A stretch of DNA of 64,000 nt from the NCBI GenBank assembly GCA_022393335.1, contig JAJEKB010021338.1:141991-205990 (forward strand), in the 5' to 3' direction. The position numbers were made by a program, and so were the translations under genes. Each line of letters begins with the position of its first letter. Within the stretch, counting starts at the first letter, position 1. The DNA is from Macrotrachela quadricornifera. Its lineage: Eukaryota > Rotifera > Eurotatoria > Philodinida > Philodinidae. The notes below the pieces were generated by a model. The model worked only from the letters and a program-made list of their open reading frames with translations. It searched no databases and had not been told where the DNA came from. This document shows positions 11,605 to 24,248 of this stretch, in pieces.

Positions 11605-14600
11605 ATGAACACATTAATTAGTATGTTATCTAAAGGACGATATCAATCCTTATTTGTCTTTTCTCGATTATTTTCAAGTAAAAAATATGAAAAAATTGAA
11701 GGAATTCAAGAAAAATTTAATGAATATGAAGTTCGTTTACATTTTGATAAATGGTTAAAATCTTTATGGTTAGTTAAAATATAAAAAAAAATTTGAATAT
11801 ACTATTCCTTTTTGTCTAAGAGGTTGGCACCTAATCAATGGGTTCATTCAACAAGAGATCGTTCTCTTAATATAACTCGACGTTTTTTACCATTTTGGAA
11901 CATAACTTTTAACGGTTCACTTGAATTTAAGTATGGTATAAAAAAAAATTTTCCTTTTCAAGTAAGTTATAATTAAATTTATTTTATTAAAAAATAATTA
12001 ATAATAAAATATTAATTCTAGCATGAAGAAAAATATTATTCACATAGAGAGTGGCATTCACTTCCATTAGAAATTAAAGATATTTCTTTAAATAATATAA
12101 ATATATATGCAGCTGAAAATGTTGATAGATATCATATACAAAAATTAGATGTTTCTTTTGATGATGTTCAACTTGTTGATTTAACTAATAAAAATAATAT
12201 TATTGAAGAACCAACAATTAATCAAGAAACAGCATTTAATCATGCATGGATACTTATTATAAAACCTTTATTAGAAAATATGTGTCTTCAACAAGTTAAA
12301 AAGGTAGTGTTCAGAAATTCTAAAAGATTTTTGAAATTTGTCGTTCTCATGTTCAATAAAAACAAATTCTTTGAAACTTTGAAAGATTATTACATATATG
12401 ACGTCCATATCTTGTATTATAGATGAGAGTCAGTAACAAATCGTCTATATCTCAGCTAAGATCGATGAAAAAAGGATTCGTCATGAACACCTCTAGGAAA
12501 TTTGTATTAGCAGATCCCTATTAACCTATGTTAATGATTTATAGTATACTGAAAATGAAAAATCTACAATTACTGTACGTAAAAAAATCACGTTTCGAAT
12601 ACCTAATTTTGCATTTATTTTAGCTAGAGAAAATAAAAACACTTTGAATTCTTTTTCAAAAAATGTATCATTAGCAGTTCTAAAAAAGCTGCATGTATGT
12701 AGATTTTTCATTCTGAGTATATCGCAAACGATTAATACAACTCAACAGAGATCTGATATTACAAGATTTGTACAGTTTTCATCGCGAATCTTTTAAGAAC
12801 AAGTTCAAAATCTTTTTCATCTATCTAAGCTGAGATGCAGATGATTTGGCACATATGAAAGACAGGAAAATTTCAAAAACAGTACATGATAGTGTTTAAA
12901 TGAGTCAAAATCTATGAGTTAGAATCAAAATGTCTCACTTTTAGTCTGTTCGGAAGAATTTCAGACAAACCGAAAACCATAGAATAAAATCAGAATTTTG
13001 TGTTCTTTCCTAATCTGGATTCAGAAATGTTTGTGCCTATTTTTGATCAAGAATACTAAAACTACTATTTTGAATTTCGTATTTAAATGTAAATCAAATA
13101 AACAACTATCAATTATATTATACAGTATATTATGTTAGATAATACTACAATTTTCCGTATTAATTCATCTTCTAAAATAATAATAATTTTTATGGCGTCA
13201 CCTTTAATAAATATTCGAACTCGTAAACTAAGAGAAAACAGATGGTAGGGCTGATACCAGCAACTTGAGAGCATTTACGAATGTATAAAAGGACGATTTT
13301 AACTCAAATTTAATATTCATTCAGTAACAAGTAATAACATACTAAGAAAAAGTTCGACGGTTTTCACGATATCGACAATATTTACATAAATATACTTAAT
13401 TATTAAACAACTCTTTCTTGATGATAATTGAGAAAAAAAGACGTTCTTCTCATTAAAATTTCGTCTCGTATCAAGATCAAATAACAATCATAATATTTCA
13501 AATAAATAAATCAAATTATTTTATATGAGATTATGTAACCGAAAAGAAAACGCCATTGAATTTCCTACTTTCTTTTTAACATTCGTCTAACAATATTTGA
13601 AATGTACAGAATTTAAGATATACCGAATGTTCCAAAATGTTTGCACACGTTATGTTTTACATATATCTCAGCATAGAAAAATGCTAAAAATTTTGAACAT
13701 TTTTTTTAGAAAGATGCGCTATAAAAAGTTTTATAAACGATGACGAAAGAAATTCCTACCAATATATTCTAATGATTTTCCCTATAGCCAAAATGAACAC
13801 GTACATATTACAGCTACTTTCCAGTATAATAAAGATCTTTTCGAAGGATTTTTTATTTTACACATATCTCGATTTGCGAAAACAATAAAAACTTGAAGTC
13901 TTCCAACTCCAAATAATGAAAAGTAGCACCAATATGTAGATGTTCATTATGGCTATAGAAAAAAATCATCAAAAGTTTTACTATTTTTTATGCAGAGATA
14001 TATGCAAAATAAAACGTGTGCGAACATTCGGTATTTAATAAGGGTTTGAATATTTATTTTAATTAATTAAATAGAAACATCCAGGATTTGATGATATTCG
14101 AATTGATTCATTTCATTTAAAAATAAATTCAATAGAAGAAAATCTTTTATATTATCCAATATATACAATTAATTATAAATATAATTCTCCATCAAATTAT
14201 ATTTGTTTATTTGATGGTGTTACTGGTCATATAGCTGGTGATAGACAATATTCAATAATAAAAGTAACTTTTGCAACATTAATTGGATTTTATCCAATGG
14301 TAAAAATTGGGTTTTTTTGTTTTGGTTCATTAGCAAATTTATTATTTGCATTTGAAATTGCATCAGATATTAGTTTTTCTGTTATTTTTCCATTTGCTTT
14401 AATTATTGCACCATGTGTAGGATATTATGCATATTCACATCCGAAAAAATATAAACAATATCTTAGTGAAGTACAATGGAATCGAGATCAATTTAAATCA
14501 TCGAATTTTACTTATGATTTTATAGATTCTTTTCAACAAAAAAAGTTTGTTTTAGAAAATTATTTTATTTTATTTTCTCTTCTTTTTCTTTTAGAAAACA

Positions 14601-14736
14601 ATTGGATAAAGATGATGATCAAACAATAATTGACATATCTGATGATATTGATTCAGATCAAAAAATAAAAAATACAAAAAAATATGATCGTCATTCAAAT
14701 TTAATAGTTAAAAAAGTTAAAAAAGAAGATGATTAA
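11605..14736 (+). CDS. Conserved membrane protein, probably mitochondrial; unnamed
   Basis: Predicted join 11605-11768, 11823-11961, 12022-12303, 14075-14544, 14595-14736, giving 398 aa; every junction keeps the frame. The N-terminus (MNTLISMLSKGRYQSLFVFS) is basic, hydroxylated and Arg/Lys-rich without acids, like a mitochondrial presequence. The middle contains RRFLPFWNITF and later YYPIYTINYKY followed by DGVTGHIAGDR. I recall this 'P-x-W/Y plus G-x-TG' pattern from uncharacterised bacterial and organellar membrane proteins. Two hydrophobic helices follow (about 272-292 and 300-317), then a charged Lys/Asp tail (KKVKKEDD). Function is unknown. Four introns are short except the third (1.77 kb), which carries two inverted-repeat elements. 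Frame continuity is strong; family and location are tentative. Confidence 0.7.
12305..12965. mobile_element. Inverted-repeat element inside an intron
   Basis: Within intron 3 of the membrane-protein gene. Sequence around 12447-12490 (atctcagctaagatcgatga) pairs with the reverse complement of about 12795-12850, and sequence near 12545-12570 (tgaaaatgaaaaatctac) pairs with about 12695-12715. The arms are imperfect and the outer limits approximate. No transposase is seen. Confidence 0.5.
13623..14031. mobile_element. TA-flanked MITE inside an intron
   Basis: The ends CCGAATGTTC and GAACATTCGG are inverted and each is flanked by TA (13621-13622 and 14032-14033). Similarity continues inward (gcacacgttttg/tacatatatctc). 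The arms run most of the length, with an extra piece in the left arm. Its size of about 410 bp and lack of coding sequence fit a non-autonomous Tc1/mariner-type element inserted just upstream of exon 4. Confidence 0.7.
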
Positions 14737-17700
14737 ATATATTTTGTTTTTCTTGACTTATATAAATAACAAATATGTGATAAAAAACAGTTATTAAATT
14801 TGATTTTCTATTTTAAATAAAATATATTCTTTTAATCAATGAATTAGATTCTTTTTTATTGATATGAACAAATCTATTTTAGTTAAATCATATCTAATTG
14901 ATGAATAAAATAATAAAAATTGCTTTAATTCAAAGCAGTCAAAAAGATCGATCTTGAATTAACTATATTTTGATTAATTAAATAAACAAAAATTATTATG
15001 TATTGAGTCTTTCATGCTATTATCTTTTCTCTCTGATATTCATCCAGTTTTGTATTTTCAATATTTCAATACCTGTATTCATTGAATTAAGAAGAGAATT
15101 GAACATCATACTTGATAATATAGTTATAGTACCAATTTTTACCGATCTAGATATATTTTTAGATCAACCGGACTAAATTGGTCTGAAATTTCTTCACCGA
15201 TTCCAACAGTACTAGACATAGGCGGATCGTTATCATAGATTTAGATTTTATTCTTTAAGGGCGACTCCTCTTCCCCTTTGAAACGATTTCCAACTTAAAA
15301 TTGGTCTTTTGAGCTGAAACTTTCAGGAAAAATATCAGCTCGATTAGCTCTACGGGGCTTGAGTTTCATCTCAATCATAGGTCATTTTTGGCCTTCAGGA
15401 GAATCGATATAACTTGGCCATAACACAAGATATCGAGGTCGGGTTGGTTTCAAATTAAAGCTAATGTCAGTATCTAATTTTCGTCTGATCAGAATTTTTA
15501 AATTCAATCTTATTAATTTTTTTAAGGCTATTTTACTGGAAGGCAGCAGTGTCACATATCCAGGATCTTGGAGATGCCCCATCCCTCACGGGAAATGCGG
15601 GTGGGGATGCGCATCTTTAGCGAAGATCTTACATCTCCAATGACAAATGGCCGCATCTCCTGGGTGTGGGTGTGGTGTCTCCCTCAGGAGATGCCGCATC
15701 TACTAAGGGAGACGCGGTGGCATCTCCAAAATCCTGAATATGTGACACTACTCTATACCCAATAGAAAAAATTGAAACCCGTAAGTTTATATTTCTATTC
15801 TGAGCATGTAAATTGTATTTTACAATTGAGATAAAATTTATCTTTTGTTATTATCAAATGTCAACTAGAGTTTTTCTTCATGTATTTGCAAAAATGATAT
15901 TATAAAGTCAAAGTTTCACTTATATTCAAACTCGACTTAAACATCTGATGAAAAGAACAAACAAGTTAGTAAATTAGGAGAGAGAAAGAAGGCAATGAGT
16001 AAGAACTGCTTCTTCTATATATATCGAACATCTTGATATATTGTTACCAAAAACATACGAAACTCCCTTTTCAAAGGATTTCGATAAAGTATCCTTTGCA
16101 ATTTTTATTTACTTAATTCACGTTACTATACCAGAATAAAAGTCAAAGTTCTATCTTTTTTTAATAATATTGTATAATAATATCATTTGAATATATCAAA
16201 TATATAATTAATCATTATTTTCCAAGGAAGAATATATGAATCATATTTAATTATTCTTCGTAATACCGGATCTTTGAAAGGTCATTTATTAGTAAGTGCG
16301 AATAATGTATAAGACAGTCAAAGCAAATATTTATGTCTCTCTTTTTTACGCCGATTATTTATTCGAATATTGCCGTTACATAAAAGATAAAATGACAAAC
16401 GGTTTCTTTCACATATGAATCACCATTTTCAATCTTAAAAACAATAAATTTTTCATTTTAATATAAAAATAGATCATAAGAAATGATGAAATTATATTTC
16501 TTTATTTAAATATTAGCCTTGACTAACTTTTTAATCAAATAACAATATCAAACTTGATATTTTGCTATCATCTTCATTAAGATCGAAAACATATGGTAGA
16601 AAATATTCTTCATAATTTTGCATAATGATCTCATTTCATATTACATAAATTTCTTTTTCATATAAATCAGGTTTATTTAAGAAAGTAAATGTTTTATCAT
16701 ATGTACTTGACAATTGAAAATAGAATTATTATGAAAACAGGCTACGAAAGACAATCATAGAAAATGTCTTTGAATATAATAAATATTATATGTATATAAA
16801 CACCTTAAAGCTGATATATATCAAGAGCAGAATGTAATATTCAATAGTGACAATCAATCAATCAGAAGTTATTCAAAAAACTGATAATAGTCATTCGATT
16901 CTAAAATCGATACAAATTCATAATATTTTTGTTTCCAATTTCAATATTTTAAGAATATTATCAAAATAATCTAAAAGACAATAAGTTAATTCATATATTA
17001 ACATAATACAATAATTTGATACTAAAAGTATTTCCATTGATTTCATCTAATAATTAAATATGATTGTTATTTCTATTTGAAAATAACGTGAACGTTCTTA
17101 ATAGATGACACATGGAGATTTTCTCTTATGATATAGATAAAAAACGAGACATTTATTTTTGTATTGTTTTATTAATGATTATCTTCCAGATTCTCTTCAA
17201 ATATTTCATTGTTTCTTTTCAACAAAAACAATAAGTAGAGTCCATTTTAATTGTGTTGTTTTATATTCTCAATAGAAAGCAAAATTCTATGCGATCAATA
17301 TTTCATACTGCGAAAAAAAAATCATTCTTTTGATACGAATGGAAGACTTTTTTTAAATAAAATAAACTATTCTATGTGAATTCATAAAAAGATGAAAAAA
17401 TAAAATACAAAAGCTGACCATTTAATATGTCGTACTTCAATTTTATCAAAATCTTTCGTTTGTTAAGATCGGAAAATATAATTAATTAAAAGTTTTTGTT
17501 ATAAAATAATATTTTCTTTATTGACTGAACTAGAAGAGAATAATTGTGAAGTTTTTAAAATCGATGATCTATTTTGAAGAATTATTAATTTTAAACATAC
17601 TTTTATAAAATATAATTGTACAATGAAGTGTTACATTGTGTTTTTGAGTATTTGATACCTTTAGTGGTGGTACTAAAAGTAAATGTAAAATATTTTCTTA

Positions 17701-18041
17701 GAGATTGAAAATGAAACTGAATGTTTAACACGGAAGTTATTTTGTTTTTAAATGACATCTGTTTCTCTTTCCATAAAAATTTCCAACAAGCCTTCTAATA
17801 TTTATTTATTTATTTCTTATCTTTTTTTCTCCGAATGAATATTTCTGCTTCCCCATACTAGGAAATAGATAAAAGTATATGTGAAATAATAAAAGTACTA
17901 AAATGATGATGATGATTAATTACATCACATGACAATAATACGACATTTTAACTAAAATCTATTGTTAATGCTTGGAAAAAATTTTGATTAACCCTTTCCA
18001 TATTTATCAATTGCCTAGTTTACCCCCATTGAAATTTTATC
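14737..18041. other. Intergenic, no gene recognised
   Basis: Long AT-rich spacer. Apart from the GC-richer inverted-repeat element at 15547-15750 I see no gene, RNA or repeat that I can support. The frames at 15382-15582 and 15568-15765 only exist because that element is GC-rich. Confidence 0.4.
15547..15750. mobile_element. Short GC-rich inverted-repeat element (MITE-like)
   Basis: The first ~30 bases (cagtgtcacatatccaggat...) are the imperfect inverse of the last 30, ending gtgacacta. The interior is far more GC-rich than its surroundings and repeats ggagatg/catctcc motifs in both orientations. It is 204 bp long with no coding capacity and no clear target duplication. Confidence 0.6.
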
Positions 18042-18050
18042 TATATAAAG
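18042..18050 (+). promoter_or_regulatory. TATA box of the defensin-like gene
   Basis: TATATAAAG lies about 90 bp upstream of the ATG at 18139, a fitting distance for a TATA promoter with a short leader. Confidence 0.5.
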
Positions 18051-18138
18051 AACCTGTTCTTCTATGGAAAGTCATAAATCAATTTAATTAATCAATCTTA
18101 CAATTATACAGTTAAAATATCATTATTCTATAGAAATT

Positions 18139-18517
18139 ATGAATCCAAAATATTTATTTTCATTTTTATTTTTGGCTATATTAGTATTTGTAGTTCAAGC
18201 AACAAATCAAGTGAATGAAAATTCAAATGAAAGTCGATAGAATTCTTCATTTATAACGTTATCATCAAACGAAAAATATATTTAAATAATGATCAAGAAC
18301 GAATTAATAAAGAATTGTAAGAAGAGAAGATATTCAAAACTTGAAGAAAAGTAATGATATTATATGTGAAAAATGTCTAATGGCTGATCAGCCAAGATAT
18401 TGTAAAACGGATTCAACATGGGAAAGTACCTTATGTCGAAGACACTGTATACTTGAAGGGTTTCGAAGTGGTCATTGTACCATTGTCTTAGGAAAATTAC
18501 GTTGTAAATGTGTTTAA
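18139..18517 (+). CDS. Defensin-like secreted peptide (CS-alpha/beta pattern); exon join unresolved
   Basis: The first exon encodes MNPKYLFSFLFLAILVFVVQ, a clear signal peptide, then an Asn/Glu-rich propeptide, and meets a stop at 18238-18240. About 100 bp further on, a second frame runs open to the stop at 18515-18517 and encodes the mature part: ICEKCLMADQPRYCK, then STLCRRHCILEGFRSGHC, then LRCKCV. The spacing C-x3-C ... G-x-C ... C-x-C is the CS-alpha/beta core of defensins, peptides that attack microbial membranes. An intron between about 18229 and 18320 is expected, but no fully satisfying GT/AG pair was found that joins the frames. Either an unusual splice site is used or the gene has a small frameshift. 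The TATA box upstream argues for a real gene. Confidence 0.6.
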
Positions 18518-18752
18518 TGAATATTTATTACACAAAAAAATAGTTTTTTGCTCAATTCAATGGTTTAAAAGCTTTACTATGTTTTATACTCTTGTAACGA
18601 AATAAAATCACAAACGCATTGAAATAATCATCTCTATATTCAATTCATTTGCTCATAGTAGTTTCATTAAAAACTTTTATTGATCATTTTGATCGAATTG
18701 CAGAAGAGAGATTCATACTACAGTGTGTTATCTTTATTAGTATTTACAATTA

Positions 18753-19708
18753 ACGGGTGGGCCATAAAGAATGACCCTCTCAGTATTTTGCATTTTTCTC
18801 ACCTATAATTCAGGTTAGAAAAAAGAAATTTTTTTAAAAAGATTTCTTGTCAAATTCTCTACAAAAGGTACATGTTTTTATTATGTTACACAATCTTAAT
18901 TATGTTGTGACATGCGATACAATCGATTAGTGCAAGAAGCATAACTTTCAAAGACAACATTTTAATTCTTCGATCATTATTGCTTTAAATGCCACTACAA
19001 GATGCAGCATGTAAAACTACAATCTACAAACTAAAGTTCATTTCAATTATATACTTTTTGTATTCAAAAAAAACCAAAACTCTGTGCGATCGATTTGTGC
19101 CATCGTGAAAATATCATTTCTTTTACACACACGAGAATTCTTTTTTCGTATTGTATCTTTTTATCACTAATGTGTTTTCTTTATAAAAAACAAAATATAC
19201 CACAAGATGCAACATGAAAAGCTCCACAGTTTGTAAAGAATAGTTTATTTCATTTTTGTGCTTCTTATGTTCGAACAAAATCTAAATTCTATGTGTTTGG
19301 TTTTGGCAGCGACAAATCTTGGTCACACAGTTTTGGTTTTTTTGAAAACAAAAAGTATATAATTGAAATAAACTTTAGTTTGTAAATTGTAGAGCTTTTC
19401 ACGCTGCATCTTGTAGTATATTTTGTTTTTTGAATAGTGTGGTATTCAATGCAATAATGATCGAAGAATTAAAATGTACTGTAAAATGACTTCGAAAAAA
19501 TGTTGTGTTTGAAAGTTGTGCTTCTTGGACCAATCGATTGTATCGCATGTCACAAAATAATGAAAATTATTTAACATAATAAAAATATCTACGTTTTGTA
19601 GAGAATTTGACGAGGAATCTTTCTATAAAAAAATCTTTTTTTCTAACCTGAATTATAGGTGAGAAAAATGCAAAATACTAAGAGGGTCATTCTTTATGGC
19701 CCACCCGT
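18753..19708. mobile_element. TA-flanked foldback element with long arms
   Basis: The ends read ACGGGTGGGCCATAAAGAAT and its inverse ATTCTTTATGGCCCACCCGT, each with TA outside (18751-18752, 19709-19710). The pairing continues for about 350 bp into both sides (shared blocks tgacatgcgatacaatcgat and acaagatgcag). The centre holds a third, partial copy of the arm motif (accacaagatgcaacatg near 19199). No transposase frame is present. At 956 bp it is a non-autonomous mariner-like element. Confidence 0.8.
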
Positions 19709-19710
19709 TA

Positions 19711-20466
19711 GTTCCTGATTTGGAAATATTCATGGGTGCATGTGTCCTATATAAATATCCTTTAAAATCATAAGTTTGATCGAATAAGGCAATAACACAG
19801 AGTAAATGCTCAATAGAAATGAGATTAGGGAAGAAAGATGAATTAATATCATATTTAAAGTGAAACTTCATTATGCAATTTGCAATGCAGTGAAGAGAGA
19901 ACAGTTTTAAAAAATGGTGCGATTGACATTATTGCTATTATTTCAATCTCGTTAGAGTTTGTTACACGTTTTCATAGAATATTCACTATAGAAAAATGAT
20001 AAAAAATGGCAGCAAATTTTCGCTAGTTTTGCCATGCTGTGGAAAGAGGTGAATAGAATTCTATCCAATGAGATATTTTTGTACACCTTTTGCATTAACA
20101 TTCTTCTAGAACTCTTCAAACATTAACATGTTGAGCTTCAAAACAAAATATTAATTAGATTCGTTAGAAATGATTTCATTATACCAATATCTGTCAAATC
20201 AATTCGACAAAGACTACCATATTTATTAAGTTCTAGATAGAAAACGTGCACTAGATGAAAATCAATTCGTCGACTTTTAATTAATATATATAGATATTCT
20301 TAATTTATTTTTGAATTTATTTAAAGAAACGACAATGTACATCAGAGCAAATGATCACTATAAAGTGTATCAAGACTTCGAGTGTTTAGAAAATTTAATT
20401 TCTGAAAATATGCTAACTAATCACAAAAAATCTTATTTTCTTTTGAAAGTAAATGTATTCTTTAAT
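19711..20466. other. Intergenic, no gene recognised
   Basis: AT-rich spacer downstream of the CAP gene. A minus-strand frame at 19653-19871 overlaps the end of the foldback element and is not credible. Confidence 0.4.
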
Positions 20467-21169
20467 TTAAGTTGAAAGTAAATGAAATAATGAGGTAAGA
20501 ACTACAATGATTGCAGATGAACGATGATGCTGTCGAATTGTACTAATTGCCGAGCTGTTTGAGCTTTGCGTGGTTGTTGTTCCAGTAGTTGAAGTACATA
20601 GTGGAGGCACTTTAGTAGCAAATTGACCGAGATAATTTCCTGGTGGATAATAATTGGCTACAACATATGCTGATCGATTGTTGCTAGTGAAAGCGATACC
20701 AATACCCAATTGTATGGAATCAGACCAAACAACTTGTGTAAAATGACCTGTATTTGAAGCGAAACCAGGCGAATTATAATTGTATGATGAAATTTCATTA
20801 TACCATGAAATGGTAGGTGTAGAACCTAAAACATAAATATTGAAGAATATGTATATTTTTATTAATTTATATATTTTTACCATTAACAAACGATATAACA
20901 GCTGAAGAGGACATCATCCAAAGATTTTCACCGTATCCTGACACTCCACTGTGATTAAAAATGCTATTGGCTGCCAGATATTGAGCGTAATTCTGGGCAA
21001 TTATACTTATGTTTGAATTCAATGTCATTGCATTAGTACAGTGAAGTTGTTGACGATAATAATTGTGCTGATCTAGAGCCTCCTGTTGGAAACTGACAAG
21101 ATTAATGGCAGTTGTTGATGGATAGTTGATAATACACACCAGCCCCAACAATATTAATAGGATTTGCAT
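20467..21169 (-). CDS. Secreted CAP-superfamily (SCP/PR-1) protein
   Basis: Predicted join, minus strand: 21169-20881 and 20825-20467 (55-bp intron, split Gly codon), giving 215 aa. Residues 1-21 form a signal peptide. The CAP domain is recognised by HNYYRQ (H35), FNHS (H73), YGENLW (E81), SWYNEI (E107) and GHFTQVVW (123-130, H124), so the His-Glu-Glu-His cavity set is present, and YYPPGNYLGQF matches the family's C-terminal motif. It lies near GAPR-1/PR-1 in length and lacks the Cys-rich CRISP tail. Instead it ends in a Ser/Thr-rich stretch (TSTTGTTTTQSS) and a short hydrophobic tail, which could be a GPI-attachment signal. CAP proteins are extracellular, often sterol- or lipid-binding and immune- or reproduction-related; the role here is unknown. 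Confidence 0.88.
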
Positions 21170-23090
21170 GACTGAAAATTGAGAAATAAGTCAAAGATAA
21201 TGAGATATTAAATATAATATGAATAAATTTGTTCTTAAATATTCTTCAATAACTGTAATCGAACTGATTTATTATAAATTGAGTTCTAATTAGACAAATA
21301 TTTTTCTATTTGCATTTGATAGAAATAAATTTCGTATTTATACTGGCAGAACAACAAATAATGAAGAAAGAAAATGAATTGAGTAATGGATTTATATTAT
21401 TTAATGTTTGTTTTATATTTGATGCAAGCAAAAAAATATGAAAAAAGGAACAGAAAAATACCTTCGCAGTAAAGAACTATTTGTTGAGAAAGCAAAAAAA
21501 TATTGCCTTAATGGACAATAGTCTGATCACATAAGTATGTAATTTATGCAAGCGCATGACATCGAAAAGTTCTCAGTAAAGTACATTGAAAATAATTTTA
21601 TATTTGATGAAATTATGACCGAAGAAGACTATCAAGTTTATTTCGATATTTATTAATTTTTTTGAGTATTTCTTTAAATAAAATAATTATGCAAAACAAA
21701 CGGATATTATATTTTCATTACTAGAAAGTATGTATTGATTTCAAAGTGAAACAATTTAACACAATGCTACAATTTACCAATGCAATTTTGATTATTTAAA
21801 TATAACACTAAATAGAAAAAGAAATCATTTATATTAGCAGATAAATTTGATATTTAGTCTCAGTCTTGATTGATCAAGTAAATATTATTTGATACAAAGT
21901 TTGGATTCCAAAGGTTTGAATCAGCGATGAAAACATCACCAATACATGGCATTCATCTTTTTAAGCATTAATATATTGTATGAAGAAGATTAAAAAAAGT
22001 ACATGTAAAGATGAATCAATGAAGAGGAAAGATTGTGCAATAATTTTTAAATCAAGCAAGGTATTATTTAATATTTTTAGTACAAATATCTATATTGATG
22101 TTGCCCAAATAAAGACACAAAAAAGAAACATTACTTTGTATAATAAGAAGATGAAAAACGACTGTAAAGCAACTGATTCATTTTGTAATCTCTATCTCCT
22201 ATTGAGTCTATTCTTTTGTGAAAAAAAATCAGAGAATATGTTTGTTCAATCTTTATTTCAATCGATGTCTAAATAGTTGTCTGATCTGCAACAATTGAGT
22301 CGTCGTTTAGTTCTGTCAATATATTCATCAACCAGAGACGGTCAAATCTCGATCTATTAGTCGTTAATAATATAGCTTTAGCTCGATAAGATAACGTGAA
22401 TTTCGTAGTATCAATTTTGGCAGTTGACTTTTGACAATTACCATGTTTCAATCATTTTTAGATCGAAAGTTCAGTTTTACTAAGGACGATAGGCCCATAG
22501 AAAATACAACTTACGGCAATTTTCGAAAGACTACTGCCAAAGCCAGTGCTGCGAAATTCCTGTTTTTCGCTCGACTATCTTTCTCTCTTTCGATGGGCAG
22601 ATCATAAGTATTATTGATTTTTATTTATATAATGGTAACTTATATCAGATAAATTCTTTAGATTTAGATGTTAAATTAAATACCATAGTGGAAAGAATAT
22701 CTCTTAATTTCACAACGGTTGTCAGCAAGGTATACGTGATACAGAAACTTTTTTGCATTCCATCACGGAGCACGACAGAGGGATATAATCTTATAAATCA
22801 CCGAGGCACGAAGCAAAATGGTTAAGGAGATGGATCTTTACAGGTTATGCAGTAATATACCAAATGAAGGATTAGATAATGATAAATTTTTGCTAGATAC
22901 TGTTAAAACTCTAATTAACATGTTACGAATATAGATCAATCTTCTCAAATTACTATACTTTTTAAACAATTGAAAAACTAATTGATTATCTTGAGTAAAA
23001 AGAACGATAGAGATAAGTTTTTTACAACTTAAATGGATTAGAAATCAGTTCGAAAAGAATTACCTGAAATTTTTATTACAAATTTTAATC
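21170..23090. other. Intergenic, mostly featureless
   Basis: AT-rich. At about 22270-22620 a less AT-rich stretch has a 60-codon minus-strand frame (22451-22269) with no recognisable domain and broken surroundings. It could be a decayed mobile-element fragment. Confidence 0.35.
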
Positions 23091-23930
23091 TACTGTCTGT
23101 CCAAAAAAAATGCTCGTGGGCTATAATTCAAGAACAAAACGAGCTAGAGACCTGCGATTTTCGCCATTAGATTTCAAACATTATTGGGCACATAGTCATG
23201 CTAAATTTGATTGGTTCGCCTACTGACCAATCAGGTCATTTTTTCGATAGCATTCAAAGAGAACATGATTGTGATAAAAGTTTTTATATTTGATATTTTA
23301 GTAGGACAAAATGTGCTCTTACGATCCATACAAGACGGAGCTCACTATCACGTATCGTTATAGAGTTATAAGAACCCTACTGAGATCCTCGATTTCGACC
23401 AACAGATGCACGAATTGTCAGAAATATATCGCGATATGGGTAATTCATCATGTTGATTCTCGTGACGTCACTTCTTATATTTCGTATATACACACAGCAT
23501 TGACTGCGTTTAGCATTCAAGATTGATCAAATCTAAAAGCTGTTATCACGACTAGAATCAGCATGATGAATTACTTTTATAGCGATATATTTCTGGTCGC
23601 TTGCGAATCTATTGGTCAAAATCGAAGATTTCAGTAGGATCCTTATAACTCTATAAAGATACGTGATAGGAGCTCGACCTTACACGGATCGTAAGAGCAC
23701 ACTTTGCCCTGCTAAAAAATCAAATATAAAGAGTTTTTCACAAACATATTCACTTTGAATGTTATCGAGAAACGAACTGATTGGTCAGCAGGTGGACCAT
23801 CCAAATTTGGCATGGCTGTGTCCAATAATGCTCGAAGACTAATGGTGAAAGTCGCAAGCCTATAGCACGTTCGTTCTTGAATTATAGTTCACAGGCATTA
23901 ATAATGTTTCTTGTAAAGAAATATTTCCAA
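23091..23930. mobile_element. Foldback element centred near 23510
   Basis: The left arm from about 23115 (gctataattcaagaacaaaa) is the imperfect inverse of the right arm ending about 23895. Further matching blocks include the 'gatccatacaagacggagctc' region against 'gagctcgaccttacacggatc'. The arms meet near 23510, so the whole element is one large palindrome of about 840 bp. The outer ends are approximate. It contains agctagagacctgcgatttt, also seen in altered form in the element at 56665. No coding capacity. Confidence 0.7.
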
Positions 23931-24175
23931 AGTCCAATGCATATATAATTTAAATCTATAAATTACACGGCACAAATTCATTTCAATGTTCTATGATTTG
24001 TCAATACGGTATTTTTAATTATCTTTCATCAACTTATTTTAATTCTAAAGTTATAATTAATACACATCGAAATTTATTCAACAAAAAAACTTATTAATAA
24101 CGTCTTTTCATTCTCGAAAAAAAGATAGAACGAAAAAAGAATAAATATTTATATTGATATATGGCTTAGATATGA

Positions 24176-24185
24176 TATATAAAGG
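24176..24185 (+). promoter_or_regulatory. TATA box of the VanX-like gene
   Basis: TATATAAAGG lies about 65 bp before the ATG at 24249, indicating a host-type RNA polymerase II promoter on a gene of bacterial character. Confidence 0.5.
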
Positions 24186-24248
24186 TGCCTATTCAGTATA
24201 AAAGAATAATAAAACTAAAAAGTCATTTTTGTTCTTTACAATTGTAAA

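Noticed and set aside
22269..22451. 60-codon minus-strand frame in a less AT-rich patch
   Set aside because: No domain recognised and the surrounding frames are broken; at most a mobile-element remnant.
23311..23526. 71-codon plus-strand frame
   Set aside because: Lies wholly within the arms and centre of the foldback element at 23091-23930.
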